DNA from: Coturnix japonica
Lineage: Eukaryota; Chordata; Aves; Galliformes; Phasianidae
DNA: 64,000 nt
Reading direction: 5' to 3'
Assembly: GCF_001577835.2 (NCBI RefSeq)
Contig: NC_029529.1
Span: 6,388,157 to 6,452,156, forward strand
In this document: piece after piece, positions 40,201 through 50,859 of the stretch
Numbering within the stretch: position 1 is the first letter of the stretch
Layout of the letters: every line of letters starts with the position of its first letter
Notes under the pieces: model-generated
The model's input: only the letters and a program-made list of their open reading frames with translations
Database searches by the model: none
What the model was told of the DNA's origin: nothing
Made by a program: the position numbers and the translations under genes

Positions 40201-40379
40201 GGGAGGCACAGAGCTATACCCCCAGCACCAAGTCCCCACAGGACCAGGACGCCATTTTGTTTCCCACCCCTGCTCCCACCTCACCTGTCACGGAAGAGGA
40301 ACTTGATGCCAGCCAAGGCCACGACAAGCAGCACAGCAATACGCAGCAGGTTCAGCTTGTGACTCCGCTGGAAGGCCAT
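37278..40379 (-). CDS. GH20 beta-N-acetylhexosaminidase, hexosaminidase D-like, with N-terminal membrane anchor
   Basis: Thirteen coding exons in transcript order: 40379-40285, 40177-39952, 39866-39757, 39473-39386, 39190-39026, 38950-38767, 38664-38593, 38481-38277, 38199-38117, 38034-37956, 37863-37762, 37652-37563 and 37461-37278. They total 1683 nt (560 residues plus TAG), all in phase. The fold matches human HEXD along most of its length: [14 protein letters not shown], the catalytic Asp-Glu pair in HIGADEV (about 227/228), [42 protein letters not shown] and GWFSPYHRK. It should remove terminal GalNAc/GlcNAc. Unlike the HEXD I recall, it starts [20 protein letters not shown]: basic residues, then a hydrophobic span (about 9-29), so a type II anchor (Golgi or ER) is likely. 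Intron 38951-39025 is only 75 nt. A HEXD paralogue is likely; the symbol is left empty. Confidence 0.88.
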
Positions 40380-42080
40380 TGCTGTGGGCACACATGAGAG
40401 GTTTGCCCATGCCACAGCACCTAGGCCGGGCAGCCACAAAGAGACCCCAAGCACAGGGCACATAGAGAAGAGGGACATGGAGGTACCATCCAGTCACCCT
40501 GGTCCTCATCAGTGCCACGCTTGGAGCCATCCCATGTCCCACCTACCTTGTGTGCCTCAGTGCCTTCGTCTGTGCCTGTGAGCACAGCCTCCTTGTGCTC
40601 CACCAACACAAACAAGGCGGCAGCTGTGAGGCAGGTCCTGTTACCGTGTGCTCCTGTGTCACCTCTGAGAGTGGTGGGATCAGGGCTGCGTCACAGGACA
40701 GCTGTGCCAGGTGGCATCACGGGGTGGGCATGGCACCTCCAAGACCTGTGCTCAGCCTCTGAGCGAGGCAGGAGCACAACAGCCCCAGGTTTGAGCCCGG
40801 CGGGAGGAGCAGTGCTTTCCCCACGGAAGGCAGAGAGCTGACAGCACAACTGCTCTGTGCTGCCCAGGGTCTGCAGGGATGCACAACAGAGTGGGAGAGA
40901 TAGGTCAGATTAAACCAATGTTCGATCTCCCGTGGGACATACAGCACACAAGAGGTATGGGGAAGAGTTCCTCCCAAAGAGCTGTCACCATTAAGATCCA
41001 TAAAAATGCATTTCATGTCTTTCCATGCCCTCTCCCCAGACCACTTGGAAGAACTCCTGAGATAGTGATCCACTAAACCCCATGAAAATGAGCCCAAAGC
41101 ACAGGCAGCCTTTGCAATGCAGGAAACAGCAGGTTCCCCTTCCCCATCCCCCTCTGTGTTCACAGCAAGGGATGGCGCAGTGCTTGGCCCCATGGCACAG
41201 TGCTTGGACCCCATGGTGCCACCTTCTCACTCTGGAGGATGCTGCCAGCTCTGACACAGAGCCACAGCAGTTCCCATACAGGTGGCACTGCAGGAACCAC
41301 TCTGGGACCCACATACACCTGCAGCTCCAAAGCACTTCCTTGGGGAAGCACTGCAGGGGAAGCAGAGCACACCCCATGCACCCATTCCTGCAGTGTGGGT
41401 GGGCACATAACCACCAGACCACCCCCCTTCCAGCAGCAGGGCAGATGCAAGCAGCCTCTTCTAGGGTTAAATTCAGCACCGACTGGATTTGGAAACTGAA
41501 AAAAACTAAAAACATCAAAAGATCTCGGTTGCTGCTGTTGCAGAGCTGCTCAGCTGACTGCGAGGGTTTTGTTTGTGTTGCCAGAGCGGTGGCACCAGGG
41601 GAGAGCTGCTGCGAGCCGCCCAGCGCCGCGGGCTCTGAATTAGCCCTATTCTAGATGCAACCCTAATCCCTGCCGACACCTCCTGCACAGCACAGCGCAG
41701 GGCAGCGCTGCACCCGGACCCAGCGTGTCCCGTAGGGCAGCACGGGGCCCTGGCACAGGGCAGAGCAGGGCAGCAACGTGCGGGTGTGTGCTGAGCATCC
41801 ACGGCCATGGCCGCGGGTTGCGCCCTGTGCTCGTGTGATGCGCCTCGTGTGCGGCGTGGATGCGCTTTGTGATGCTCCTGGTGCCTGCAGGGGACAACGG
41901 CGGCCCTTGCTCTGTGCCATCCCATCCCTGCAGCATTTCCATCCCGCCCGGCGATGGATGTGTCAGCCCTCGTGGGAGGAGCTGTGCGGGTGCGGGAGGG
42001 TATGGGGCTCTGAGAGCGGTATGGGGAGCTCAGCACCCCCTGGCCGCAGGAAGGCCGTTCATAGACAGAGCGCTAATTGC

Positions 42081-42094
42081 ACTGCCATGGCAAC
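42081..42094 (-). promoter_or_regulatory. RFX X-box-like palindrome
   Basis: On the minus strand GTTGCCATGGCAGT, 12 of 14 matches to the X-box consensus. It lies about 1 kb upstream of MLST8 at the edge of the CpG island. Confidence 0.4.
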
Positions 42095-42778
42095 ACAGCG
42101 CCTGATCAGAGCGGGGATAAATATTTGGACAGACGCTGTCAGCTCGCCAAGACCGGGCGTTTTTAATATCCGTTATCTAACTCGAATAGAGCGCAGGTTG
42201 CCCGGATCAGACCCTGCCGGTGCCGGGCTGCAGCACCGATGGCAGCAGCGGCTCCCTCCCATGGCTGAGCGCATCTCGGGGCCGTGTCCCGCTCCCCCGC
42301 AGCGCCCGGCCCCGTTCCCCTCTTACCTCCCGGAGCCGCTCAGCGCAATGCCCGGCCGTCCCGCCGCCGTTGCCATGCGGAGCCCACGCTGCCGCAGCGC
42401 GGCGGTGCGTGCGGGGGCGGCCGCGTGGAGCCCAGCCCACACCCCCGCTCCCGGAGCATCCCCGCGATTCAGCCCCGGTACCGCCGCGCCCGGTCGGTCC
42501 CGCTCCCCCGGGACAGGGACGCACCGGCCGCCCCAGGGAACGGCTGCGCCTCCCGGTGCGGTACCGCATGGCGGCCCCGGTACTAAAGGACAGCCCCAGC
42601 CCCCGGAGCGCCCCTTACCGGCAGGTGCGGTACCGGGCGGGCACCCCCCGGGCGCGGGTACGAGCACTGCCCCACGGCCGCCACCGCCGCTCTTAAAGGG
42701 CCCGACAGCAGCGCTGCACCGGCACGGCGGGACTCTGCTGCGAGCTGGCTCAGTGCCCTGCCGGCCCTGGGACGTGTG

Positions 42779-42827
42779 TGCCCTATTTGTGCCCTATTTG
42801 TGCCCTATTTGTGCCCTATTTGTGCCC
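42779..42827. repeat. 11-bp minisatellite (TGCCCTATTTG)
   Basis: Four perfect copies of TGCCCTATTTG and a partial fifth, about 250 bp upstream of the MLST8 start codon inside the CpG island. Confidence 0.9.
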
Positions 42828-43076
42828 CGTGTGCCCGCACCCCGTGTCCCGGTACCCGCACCCCACACCCCCATCAATCCCCAGCCCCCTGCCCCGCTCC
42901 GCTCGGTGCGGCCGTTCCCATCACAGCGCCCCCTGGCGGCGATGTCGGGATGTGACTCACTCAGCGCTGACAGCGCCCCGCAGTCCCGCCTCACCGCCGC
43001 TGCTCTCTGCGCATGCTCCTTTGACATCACCGACCCGCTTGCGCAGAGCCCGTACCGGCTCCGCGGTGCCGCCGCC

Positions 43077-46000
43077 ATGAACGCGGCTCAGGGCACGGTG
43101 GGCAGCGACCCCGTTATCTTGGCCACGGCCGGGTACGACCACACGGTGCGATTCTGGCAGGCGCACAGCGGCATCTGCACCCGCACCGTGCAGCACCAGG
43201 ACTCCGTATCCTGCACCGGGACCGGCGTGAGGGGGGAGGCCCCGGTGTAACGGGGGGGGGGGGTCCCAGCTTAAGGGGGGGGCCCGGTGTAGGTGGTGGG
43301 GTCTCGGTGTGGTCTCGGTGTCATACAGCCCTTAGCACTGCTGGCAGCAGGTGAACGCCCTGGAGATCACTCCTGACCGCAGCATGATCGCAGCCGCAGG
43401 TGAGCCCCGGGGTGTTTGGGGTCGCTGGGTGCCCCTGGTATTTCTGAGCTCCATTCGCTGCCATAGGGTATCAACACATCCGTATGTACGACCTCAACTC
43501 CAACAACCCCAACCCCGTCATCAATTACGATGGTGTGAGCAAGAACATCACGTCCGTGGGCTTCCACGAGGATGGGCGCTGGATGTATACGGGTGGGGAG
43601 GACTGCATGGCACGGATATGGGACCTCAGGTGAGCGCGGGGTCTGCTGCAGGGAGAACATTCCTCCGCAGGCTCGTGTGGGCTCATTCGGTCTCTTTTTT
43701 GTTGCAGGTCTCGTAACCTGCAGTGCCAGCGGATCTTCCAAGTCAATGCTCCCATTAACTGTGTCTGCCTGCACCCCAACCAGGTACACTGATTGTCACT
43801 GGCCTTCCTGGAAAAGGTGATGCTCCCTCAAATGCTTGGCAGTCTGGAGCATTGCTCAGCCCATGGTCTTGGTTGCATGGACCCCTCGGCTCTTGGTGGC
43901 TTTGCAGCTGCACGTCCATGTATTCCCTTGCAGAGCAGCTGCTGCATGACCAGGCTTGGTGCAGGCAGAGTGTGGCCCTGCCCCTGCCTTTGCTGCTTCT
44001 TGTCAGGGAACAAACATCCTCAAGCAGGGCTGGCAGCCAGCAGATGTCTCTGGCTTCTGTCTTGCTCATACTGCACCTGCAGCAAGCATCAGCATCCATG
44101 CTGGAACCATCAGGTTTTTGCTGAGCATCTTTGTGCTAGTTACCTGCTGGCTGTTGGACACAAGCAGTGCTACCAGTAGAAAAAAGCAGAGGCCAACAGC
44201 CCCAGTAAGGTCTGTGGTGTCTTCAGGGTTTGCTGGAGATCCACCACTCAGTTCAAAAGCTGTCAGAGAGGTCACTTGGGTTAAAGAAATGGAGCTAATG
44301 GGGATGATGGGGATGCATTAGTGGGCATGGTGGTGAAATCGATGCGTATCATTGCAGTGTTAATAACGCATCTGATCCATTCTTTATCCATGGTGCTGCA
44401 GGGTGGGAGCTGCAGACAAAGCAGCATAAGGTTGGTTTTTTCTCAAAGCAAATCTTTTAAAAAATATGAATAATAGAAATGTTTCTTTGCTTTTGATTTC
44501 TGTAAAAACTCAGTATTACAAATACTGAGTTCTGGACTAAATGTGAGATTGGTCATTTGGAACTGACTTCAGCCAAATGTTGCTGCTGCTGCACCATGAG
44601 ACTCAGAATGTGTTGCATTAAAACAAATACTGTGCATAAATCATGTGTGTGAGATAATCACTTTGTGTTACTGTAGAAGCAATGGCTTGTGAGCAGGACA
44701 GTTAGTTAGCCCAGAGGTGGCAGTATTTAATCAGATAGATCCACAGTATGGACAGGGTGAAGCTGCTTATTCTCAGAGAGGGATTTCTCATGGCCTGGGT
44801 AAAGCCACGGCTGTGTTAGAATTGTATTTGCAGATGCTGCTAAGAGTGGGCTAGGAGGTGTCCAGGAGATGCCTCTGCACTACACAGTCAGCTAAATATA
44901 TCAAGGGATGATTGTCTTCTCCTGAAGCAAGCCGTGGGTCACAGGTACAGGATTAGCTGCATCTGATGACCTGATCTCCTCTAGGGATTCTGCTAAAATT
45001 ATGGACAGTGTAAGTCTGTCGATAAAAAGCCGTGGTTTTAATGGAGTGCTGCCAGCATTGTCTGCTGCTTTGAGCAGCAGGGATTGGAGCCAGAGCTGCT
45101 GCCCTTCAGCTGGCTCCTGTCCTTACCCTCCTGGAGCAGGAGAGACAGAGAAAAACCCACTTAGGCTTGTGTTCTTCAGGTACCTGTCACTATTTTCTTG
45201 CAGGCTGAGCTAATTGTGGGTGACCAGAGCGGGGCCATTCACATCTGGGACCTGAAAACAGACCACAATGAGCAGCTGATTCCAGAGCCTGAAGTCTCCG
45301 TGAACTCTGTGCACATTGACCCTGATGCCAGCTACATGGCAGCTGTCAACAGCTCGGTGAGCTTGGGCATGAGATGGGATTTGCAGTGCTGGGTTGTCCT
45401 TGTGGGGCAAAAGCAGCCAGTTTCTATGCACTATAGAGTTTTGCTGTGCTATGATGGGACACAGAGTCTAGGCTGCTTTTGGCTGAGGTCCACAGAGCCA
45501 GTCATAGACGTCCCATCTCCTTGCAGGGAAACTGCTACGTGTGGAACCTGACGGGTGGCATTGGAGAGGAGGTAACCCAGCTGATCCCCAAGACCAAGAT
45601 CCCAGCACACAACCGTTATGCCCTGCAATGCAAGTTCAGCCCTGACTCCACGTGAGTGTGCTCCTCCACCAGATCAGTTCAGCTTGAATCTTGTAAGGCA
45701 GATGATATGGGGTAAAGAAATCTGATTACTAAATACGCAGGGCTTCAGTTCATTATTGTGCCAGGCCTGCATTAATGAGGCCTTTACATGTACAGCATAA
45801 CTAATAAGATTACCTATGCGTGTGTTATCCTTGCAGGCTCTTGGCTACCTGTTCTGCAGATCAGACATGTAAGATCTGGAGGACTTCAAACTTCTCTCTG
45901 ATGACAGAGCTGAGCATTAAGAGCAATAACCCAGGGGAAACCTCTCGTGGCTGGATGTGGGACTGTGCCTTCTCTGGAGACTCGCAGTACATTGTCACAG

Positions 46001-46638
46001 GTGAGACCCTGTTTGCCTGCCTGTCTGCAGGCTGGTGGGGCAGTGCTGGGTGCTGACACAGGACCTAGCATGTTATCTTGGTGGAACATTGCTAAACCCA
46101 TGTATGTAAGGGAAGAAAACTCTGTTAGAGCACCCAGCCTCACGCCCACTGCACTGCATGAAATCCCTTCAGCTTTCAGCCTGTGCTATAATAAGAGGCA
46201 GCAGATGCTCTGTTAAAACTGGAGAGATGATCCACTTGTGCAGTTTGTTTCACCTGGTAGAAATGCTGCTTGCAATGCTTGCAGCCCAGTTGTCCTTTCA
46301 AAACATGTTATAATTTCCACAGTAACTTGTCTCTGAACTACTGAAGATCCCAGTACAGAAATGCCAGGTTCCTTCCTCTGCACAGCTCCCTTGCTTCTCA
46401 TATCAGCACTTAACTGTTGACTGAAGCAAGAAGACAACTTTTTTTCTACTTAAAAAACAAAAGAGAAGCTTGAAATGTAACACAGTATCTCTCCCTCCTC
46501 TTCTCTCATTCTGTTCCAGCCTCTTCAGATAACCTGGCCAGACTGTGGTGTGTGGAGACTGGAGAGATCAAGAGGGAATACAGCGGGCACCAAAAAGCAG
46601 TTGTCTGCCTTGCTTTCAATGACAGCGTGTTGGGATAA
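43077..46638 (+). CDS. MLST8: MLST8 (LST8/GbetaL), TOR-complex subunit (complete)
   Basis: Eight exons: 43077-43205, 43348-43399, 43467-43629, 43708-43783, 45204-45356, 45527-45651, 45837-46000 and 46520-46638. They total 981 nt, 326 residues plus TAA, the same length as human MLST8. The start ATG sits in a strong context (GCCGCCATGA) and gives [20 protein letters not shown]. The product is a seven-bladed WD40 propeller with family signatures [58 protein letters not shown] and [20 protein letters not shown], ending in FNDSVLG. It binds the mTOR kinase domain in both TORC1 and TORC2. Intron 1 has a GTATCCTG donor, unlike all others, and looks like a U12-type intron. It acts in the cytoplasm and on lysosomes. 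Confidence 0.97.
43206..43347 (+). other. MLST8: MLST8 intron 1, candidate U12-type (minor spliceosome) intron
   Basis: The donor is GTATCCTG, close to the U12 consensus (A/G)TATCCTT. A branch-like CCCTTAGCAC lies at 43329-43338, with its A 13 nt before the AG at 43346-43347, inside the usual U12 range. There is no clear polypyrimidine tract before the acceptor. Confidence 0.6.
43784..45203 (+). other. MLST8: MLST8 intron 4, no feature seen
   Basis: A 1.4-kb GT-AG intron, AT-richer at about 44440-44660. I found no exon, repeat family or small RNA with box motifs. Confidence 0.6.
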
Positions 46639-47031
46639 TGGTCGCATTGGAACAGCAGGACCTCTGCTTGTTTTCTCCTATCTGAAAATGGCCAGCATCC
46701 TCTCTGGAGCCTGAGATGTTTGTAGCCATCCCTTTCCCCTGATGGAGAGGACACACTTTGGCAGAAATGGCTGCAGCTGCCTGGAGCAACACCAGGCTTC
46801 AGCTCCAGGCAGCTGAAATGTGTTTGGCCTCGCAGGGAGGCTGCTGGGACAAAAGGGAATGGGAGGCACAATGCCACCGAGGGGAGCTGGGTGCAGAGCA
46901 GCTGCTGGAGACATCCCTGTGGCTTCTGCTGTTGACAGCCTTGTGATGTTCTTTCTAAATCAGCCTTTCTAAATGATGGAATGGGCTGAACAGAGAGAGG
47001 AAAGGCAGCTGCTTTCTTGTTTTGCAATCCC

Positions 47032-47037
47032 TTTATT
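47032..47037 (-). terminator. BRICD5: Candidate BRICD5 polyadenylation signal
   Basis: TTTATT on plus (AATAAA on minus) about 870 nt after the BRICD5 stop. I saw no closer canonical signal. Confidence 0.5.
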
Positions 47038-47219
47038 CAAATATGTATTCCACAGACATTCTTGGAGATCTGCTCTCTTAAAAAACCACCACCCCCAGCA
47101 AGTACAACAACCCAGTGTCAAAACAAGGCATGAGGCCACAAAACAAGAGCTACTCCGCGTGGTTCCTCTGTCTAGATCTACTGCCTACGTACAAGATGCA
47201 GCCCTGGAGCGAGGCTGCA

Positions 47220-47225
47220 AATAAA
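47220..47225 (+). terminator. MLST8: MLST8 polyadenylation signal
   Basis: AATAAA followed by a GTGTCTGT-type GU-rich element, about 580 nt after the stop. Confidence 0.75.
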
Positions 47226-47411
47226 GTGTCTGTACCAACAGCACTGAGCAGAGTTCTGTTACCTAAATTCTCCTGAACTGCAGCATGAGATCAGCAGGAA
47301 GCATTTAGGCAGTGTTGTAGATGTTACCTTCCTTGCTGAAATCAGAGGCTTTTCAGGAATACGATTCAAGTATGTAGAGCAGTGAGAGGGCATCTGTGGC
47401 TGCGGGACTTA

Positions 47412-47558
<147 letters not shown>

Positions 47559-47907
47559 CTATGAGTCTCTAGAGAGCCAAACTCGTGGAATGCCTCAGGG
47601 AATGACCTTTCTCATTAAAGCTGGAGTAAGGCCATGGTGAGAGCTGCAGGCTGCCTCTAGGGAAAATGAAGGTGACAGGTGTTAAGCCAACAGCATCGCA
47701 GAGAGCCGGAGCTGTGCTGCTCAGGGAAGGGGCACAGAGCCTCCAAGCAGCACTGCAGCTCACTGCAGGTTATGGGTGTGAGCCAGCAGTTCAGTGACAG
47801 CTGAACAATAGCCTGATTTTGAAGCAGAGGTCACCTGTCCCTGTCCCCACCTTGGCAGCCTGTTCTAGGATTTGCATTAACTTTTGTGCAGCACAGCCCT
47901 GTTCCTA

Positions 47908-50717
47908 TTAGAGGTCCTTAACCAAACATGCTTTCTTCTTCTGCAAAGAGAGATGCAGCTTACCATCTGCTCTCCGAACCCAGAAGATGGACATCTGCTC
48001 ACAGAGGGTTTGGATGGCCTCACCCAGGCCCTTGGGGTCCACTTGTTCCCCTGCCACAATGCCCAGGAACTCCCTGTAGTACTTGGTCTGGTTATTCTGG
48101 AGTAGCAATGTGTCACCCTGGAAAAAAAAAAGCCCTGTTATTTCTTCCAAGACACTTTGCTCCTTCAGCCTCAGCCCTGCTCCCACTTCCGACTCACCCC
48201 GAAAGTGCCTCACATTAAGTGAAAGCACTCATTAAGGAGCCCCAGTGCCTGGCAGCTGCTTCCTTCCCCATCCATCCCTTTTAGAACCCAGAGCCGGCAG
48301 TTTTTATGTCCCTCTGTCCTGGCTGGGTTGGGGCAGCCATGGCCTGAGGAAAGGGAGCAGCTGGCAGGGGCACAAAACAGGCATCTGGCTGCTTGAAACA
48401 GAAGCTGCCCCCTCTGTGCATCCATTAGCAGTTTGCTCAGAGGGTCTGTATACGTGATTGACTCCAACTTTCTTCCCTGCACACTGCTAACAAAACCCTT
48501 TTGTTTCCTTTTCCCCAGAATTTTGAGCAGGTAACAAAATACAGTGGGACTGGGTTCTGTGAAAGCTCTGCTATTCATGTCTGTGGGACATAGCCCCCTT
48601 CCCCAACCCGCAGCTCTGCTCTTTCTCACAGATGGACTCTCAGCAACACTGAGAGCTGTCTGCATCCTTCCTCAGAGCCCTGTGGGAACCAAAGCATTGC
48701 CCAGAAGGCATTGTCCTTAGCAGGGAAGGCAGTCAGCATGCCAGGGCTCTGTGCAAGCCTGAGCACCCCCATGTTGCCCATTGCTCACCCTCTGTTCGGT
48801 TGCACTCAGCATCACCTGTGTGGTTTCACGGTCCTCATGATCCATTGTGCGCAGGTAGCAGGCACGCTGCTCTGCAGGTCTGTAGCACACATAGCCCTGT
48901 GAGACAGATGGGCCTTATTACAGCAGGCAGTGCCCGTGCAGGCAGTGCCCGCACCCACAGCAGCCCAGGAACCTTATTTCCCCTCTAACAAAGCATCAAC
49001 TGCTGTGCATCCCGATCAGACTGTGGCTGCTTATCTCCAGTGTGATCCTGCAGCTCTGCACAGTGCTGGGGATGCAGATGGAACAGCAGCAGGTTGTGCT
49101 TTTCTGCTTCACACCCAGACCCCAGCAGCAGGATGCAGCGTGGCACACTCACATGCTGGCTGTCGTACAGCACAACGGCACTGTGGTTACTCCGTGAGGT
49201 GATGTAGTAGGTGACAGTGCTCCTGGACACATCAACTATGGCTGTTTGGTTCCTCGGTGTGTCCTGCTCTCCGTGCAGTGTGATCCGGCCAAGCTGTGCT
49301 CCTGCCTGGCACAGAGTGAGGGCAGCAGTCCCACCAGCTGCTCAGCACCCACACACACCATCTCCCCTCCTGCATCCCCACCCCGAACCCTTCACTGCTC
49401 TGTACTGCCTGGCAGAGTCCATTAGCCAGAATAGCAAGCAACATGCTTGAGCTGTGTGCTTGCCAGCTTGGGTCTCAATTTACAAATGAAGAGTGGAAGT
49501 TCCTCTAATTTAAGCAATGGTTCCTGGCAGTGATGCTGCAGGGTGTTAGCAGCTGCTCAGCTCGCTGCTCACAGTGCTCTGCAGGCTGCAGGAGCTGCCA
49601 GCCATACAGCAGACATAGAGTGGGCTGAGGGCAGGAGGAAGTTCTCTGCCCCCAGTGGGATCCTTACCTGGGCAGAGCTGTGGGAGAAGCCGAGAATCCC
49701 CCCAATGCTGATGCCAACAGCTGCAAAAAGCAACACGATGGCCAAGATTATCCAGAATGTCCTGGGAGGGTTTGTGAATCGTGCTGCGAGCCTCCTGCCC
49801 TGGGAGCCAAGGAAAACAGGGAAAGAACAGGAGGAAAAATTAAAGCTTCTGCCACTGTTTTTCTTCAACATAAAACACAATTCCTGCATGTGAAAGAAAT
49901 CACAGTGCAAGCTGCTGGGGCTGCTTGAGAGCACAACTGCAGTTTCGCAGCACAGCCCTGCAATTAAGCTGCCTTCAGACCCTGATACGCGCTTTGGATC
50001 CTGCTGTGCAGTGTGCCATGCTGACAAAACAGCACCTCGGCAGCCAGGGATGTGCAGCACCCAAAAACACTGCAGGAGGCTGGAGCAGGTCGTGTGGCCA
50101 CAGACAGAGTGATGCAAAGCAGGCTGTTAACGTGAAGCAAAAAAGCCTGGTGGTCATGCTAGTACTTCCCGTGGCTTGATATAAAAATCACTTTAATTTT
50201 TATATTTAAACCATTACATTTAACTTAATGGCACATAAAATCATTTTTACAAAGCAGAAAGAATGTGCTTGCAATAACCACAACTGGGCTTTAAAAAAGA
50301 AAAGAAGTTTCAATGCTCCAAAGAATGGAGAAATTCAGTCAATTTGCAGGGTTAGATTTGCTGCAGGCACATCTATGGGCTCAGCAGCTCCATGTCTGCA
50401 ACTGATCATTCTCAGCTCTATGTAACTCCCACATACGTTGCACTAGGACAGCAGTGAGCCGTAATCAAGTTAGAGCTGTGCACAGCTGGAAGCTCATCAA
50501 TCCAAATGCATTTGGGCCTCAAACCCCACAGTAACGGGGAGATACTCAATAACCAGATTTCCCCAGGTGGGAAATGAGCAAATGAGCACAGGGGCAGGCA
50601 GACACAGCACCCTGAGAACAGACACAGTACTGAGCAAGCACTGAACAAGAGCCCTGTATGATCCTTAGGGATACTCACTGCAGAGACAGCATCGCTGGGG
50701 CTGTTCCCACTCTCCAT
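47908..50717 (-). CDS. BRICD5: BRICD5-like BRICHOS-domain type II membrane protein
   Basis: Exons in transcript order: 50717-50679 (coding part), 49799-49668, 49305-49153, 48896-48789 and 48117-47908 (stop TAA). All junctions are phase 0, giving 213 residues from MESGNSPSDAVSAG. That ATG has A at -3 and G at +4. The frame stays open upstream, with another ATG at 50858 that would add 47 residues, so the start is uncertain. A transmembrane span (IILAIVLLFAAVGISIGG, about 29-46) follows basic residues. A BRICHOS-like part comes next, with VTYYITSRSNHSAVVLYD and paired cysteines in YVCYRPAEQRACYLRTM. BRICHOS domains act as intramolecular or client chaperones of secreted, amyloid-prone segments. 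The name rests on topology plus position between MLST8 and PGP, as in mammals. Confidence 0.8.
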
Positions 50718-50859
50718 CCTCCACTTCAGATAAGGACGTTGCTCCTGCAGCTCTGCCTCCTGCTGCTGCACAGACTGGGCATGATCTTGAGCTCTGAACG
50801 TGCTCAGGAAACCTAAGCACACACCTGCAAAACGTGAATGCGTGTTCCTTGTGGCCAAA

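Larger units (their letters stand above)
40382..43076. other. Region between the hexosaminidase start and MLST8, with CpG island
   Basis: The first coding exon of the hexosaminidase gene begins only two bases before its ATG (acceptor CCCACAG ending at 40382), so at least one 5' UTR exon lies further upstream. A donor-like ACACAAG|GTAGGT near 40556 and the CpG island at about 42200-43080 are candidates. The island also holds the MLST8 promoter, so a shared head-to-head promoter is likely but unproven. The rest shows no coding signal. Confidence 0.5.
46639..47245 (+). other. MLST8: MLST8 3' UTR, overlapping the end of BRICD5
   Basis: Runs from the TAA to an AATAAA at 47220-47225. No earlier canonical signal was seen on this strand. 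Its last part is antisense to the predicted BRICD5 3' end. Confidence 0.65.

Noticed and set aside
40557-40640. 5' UTR exon of the hexosaminidase gene
   Set aside because: A donor-like sequence is present but no acceptor or start evidence; the true leader exon may lie in the CpG island instead.
41778-43076. Long open frame upstream of and in frame with the MLST8 start
   Set aside because: GC-rich promoter sequence; the family N-terminus and strong start context place the ATG at 43077.
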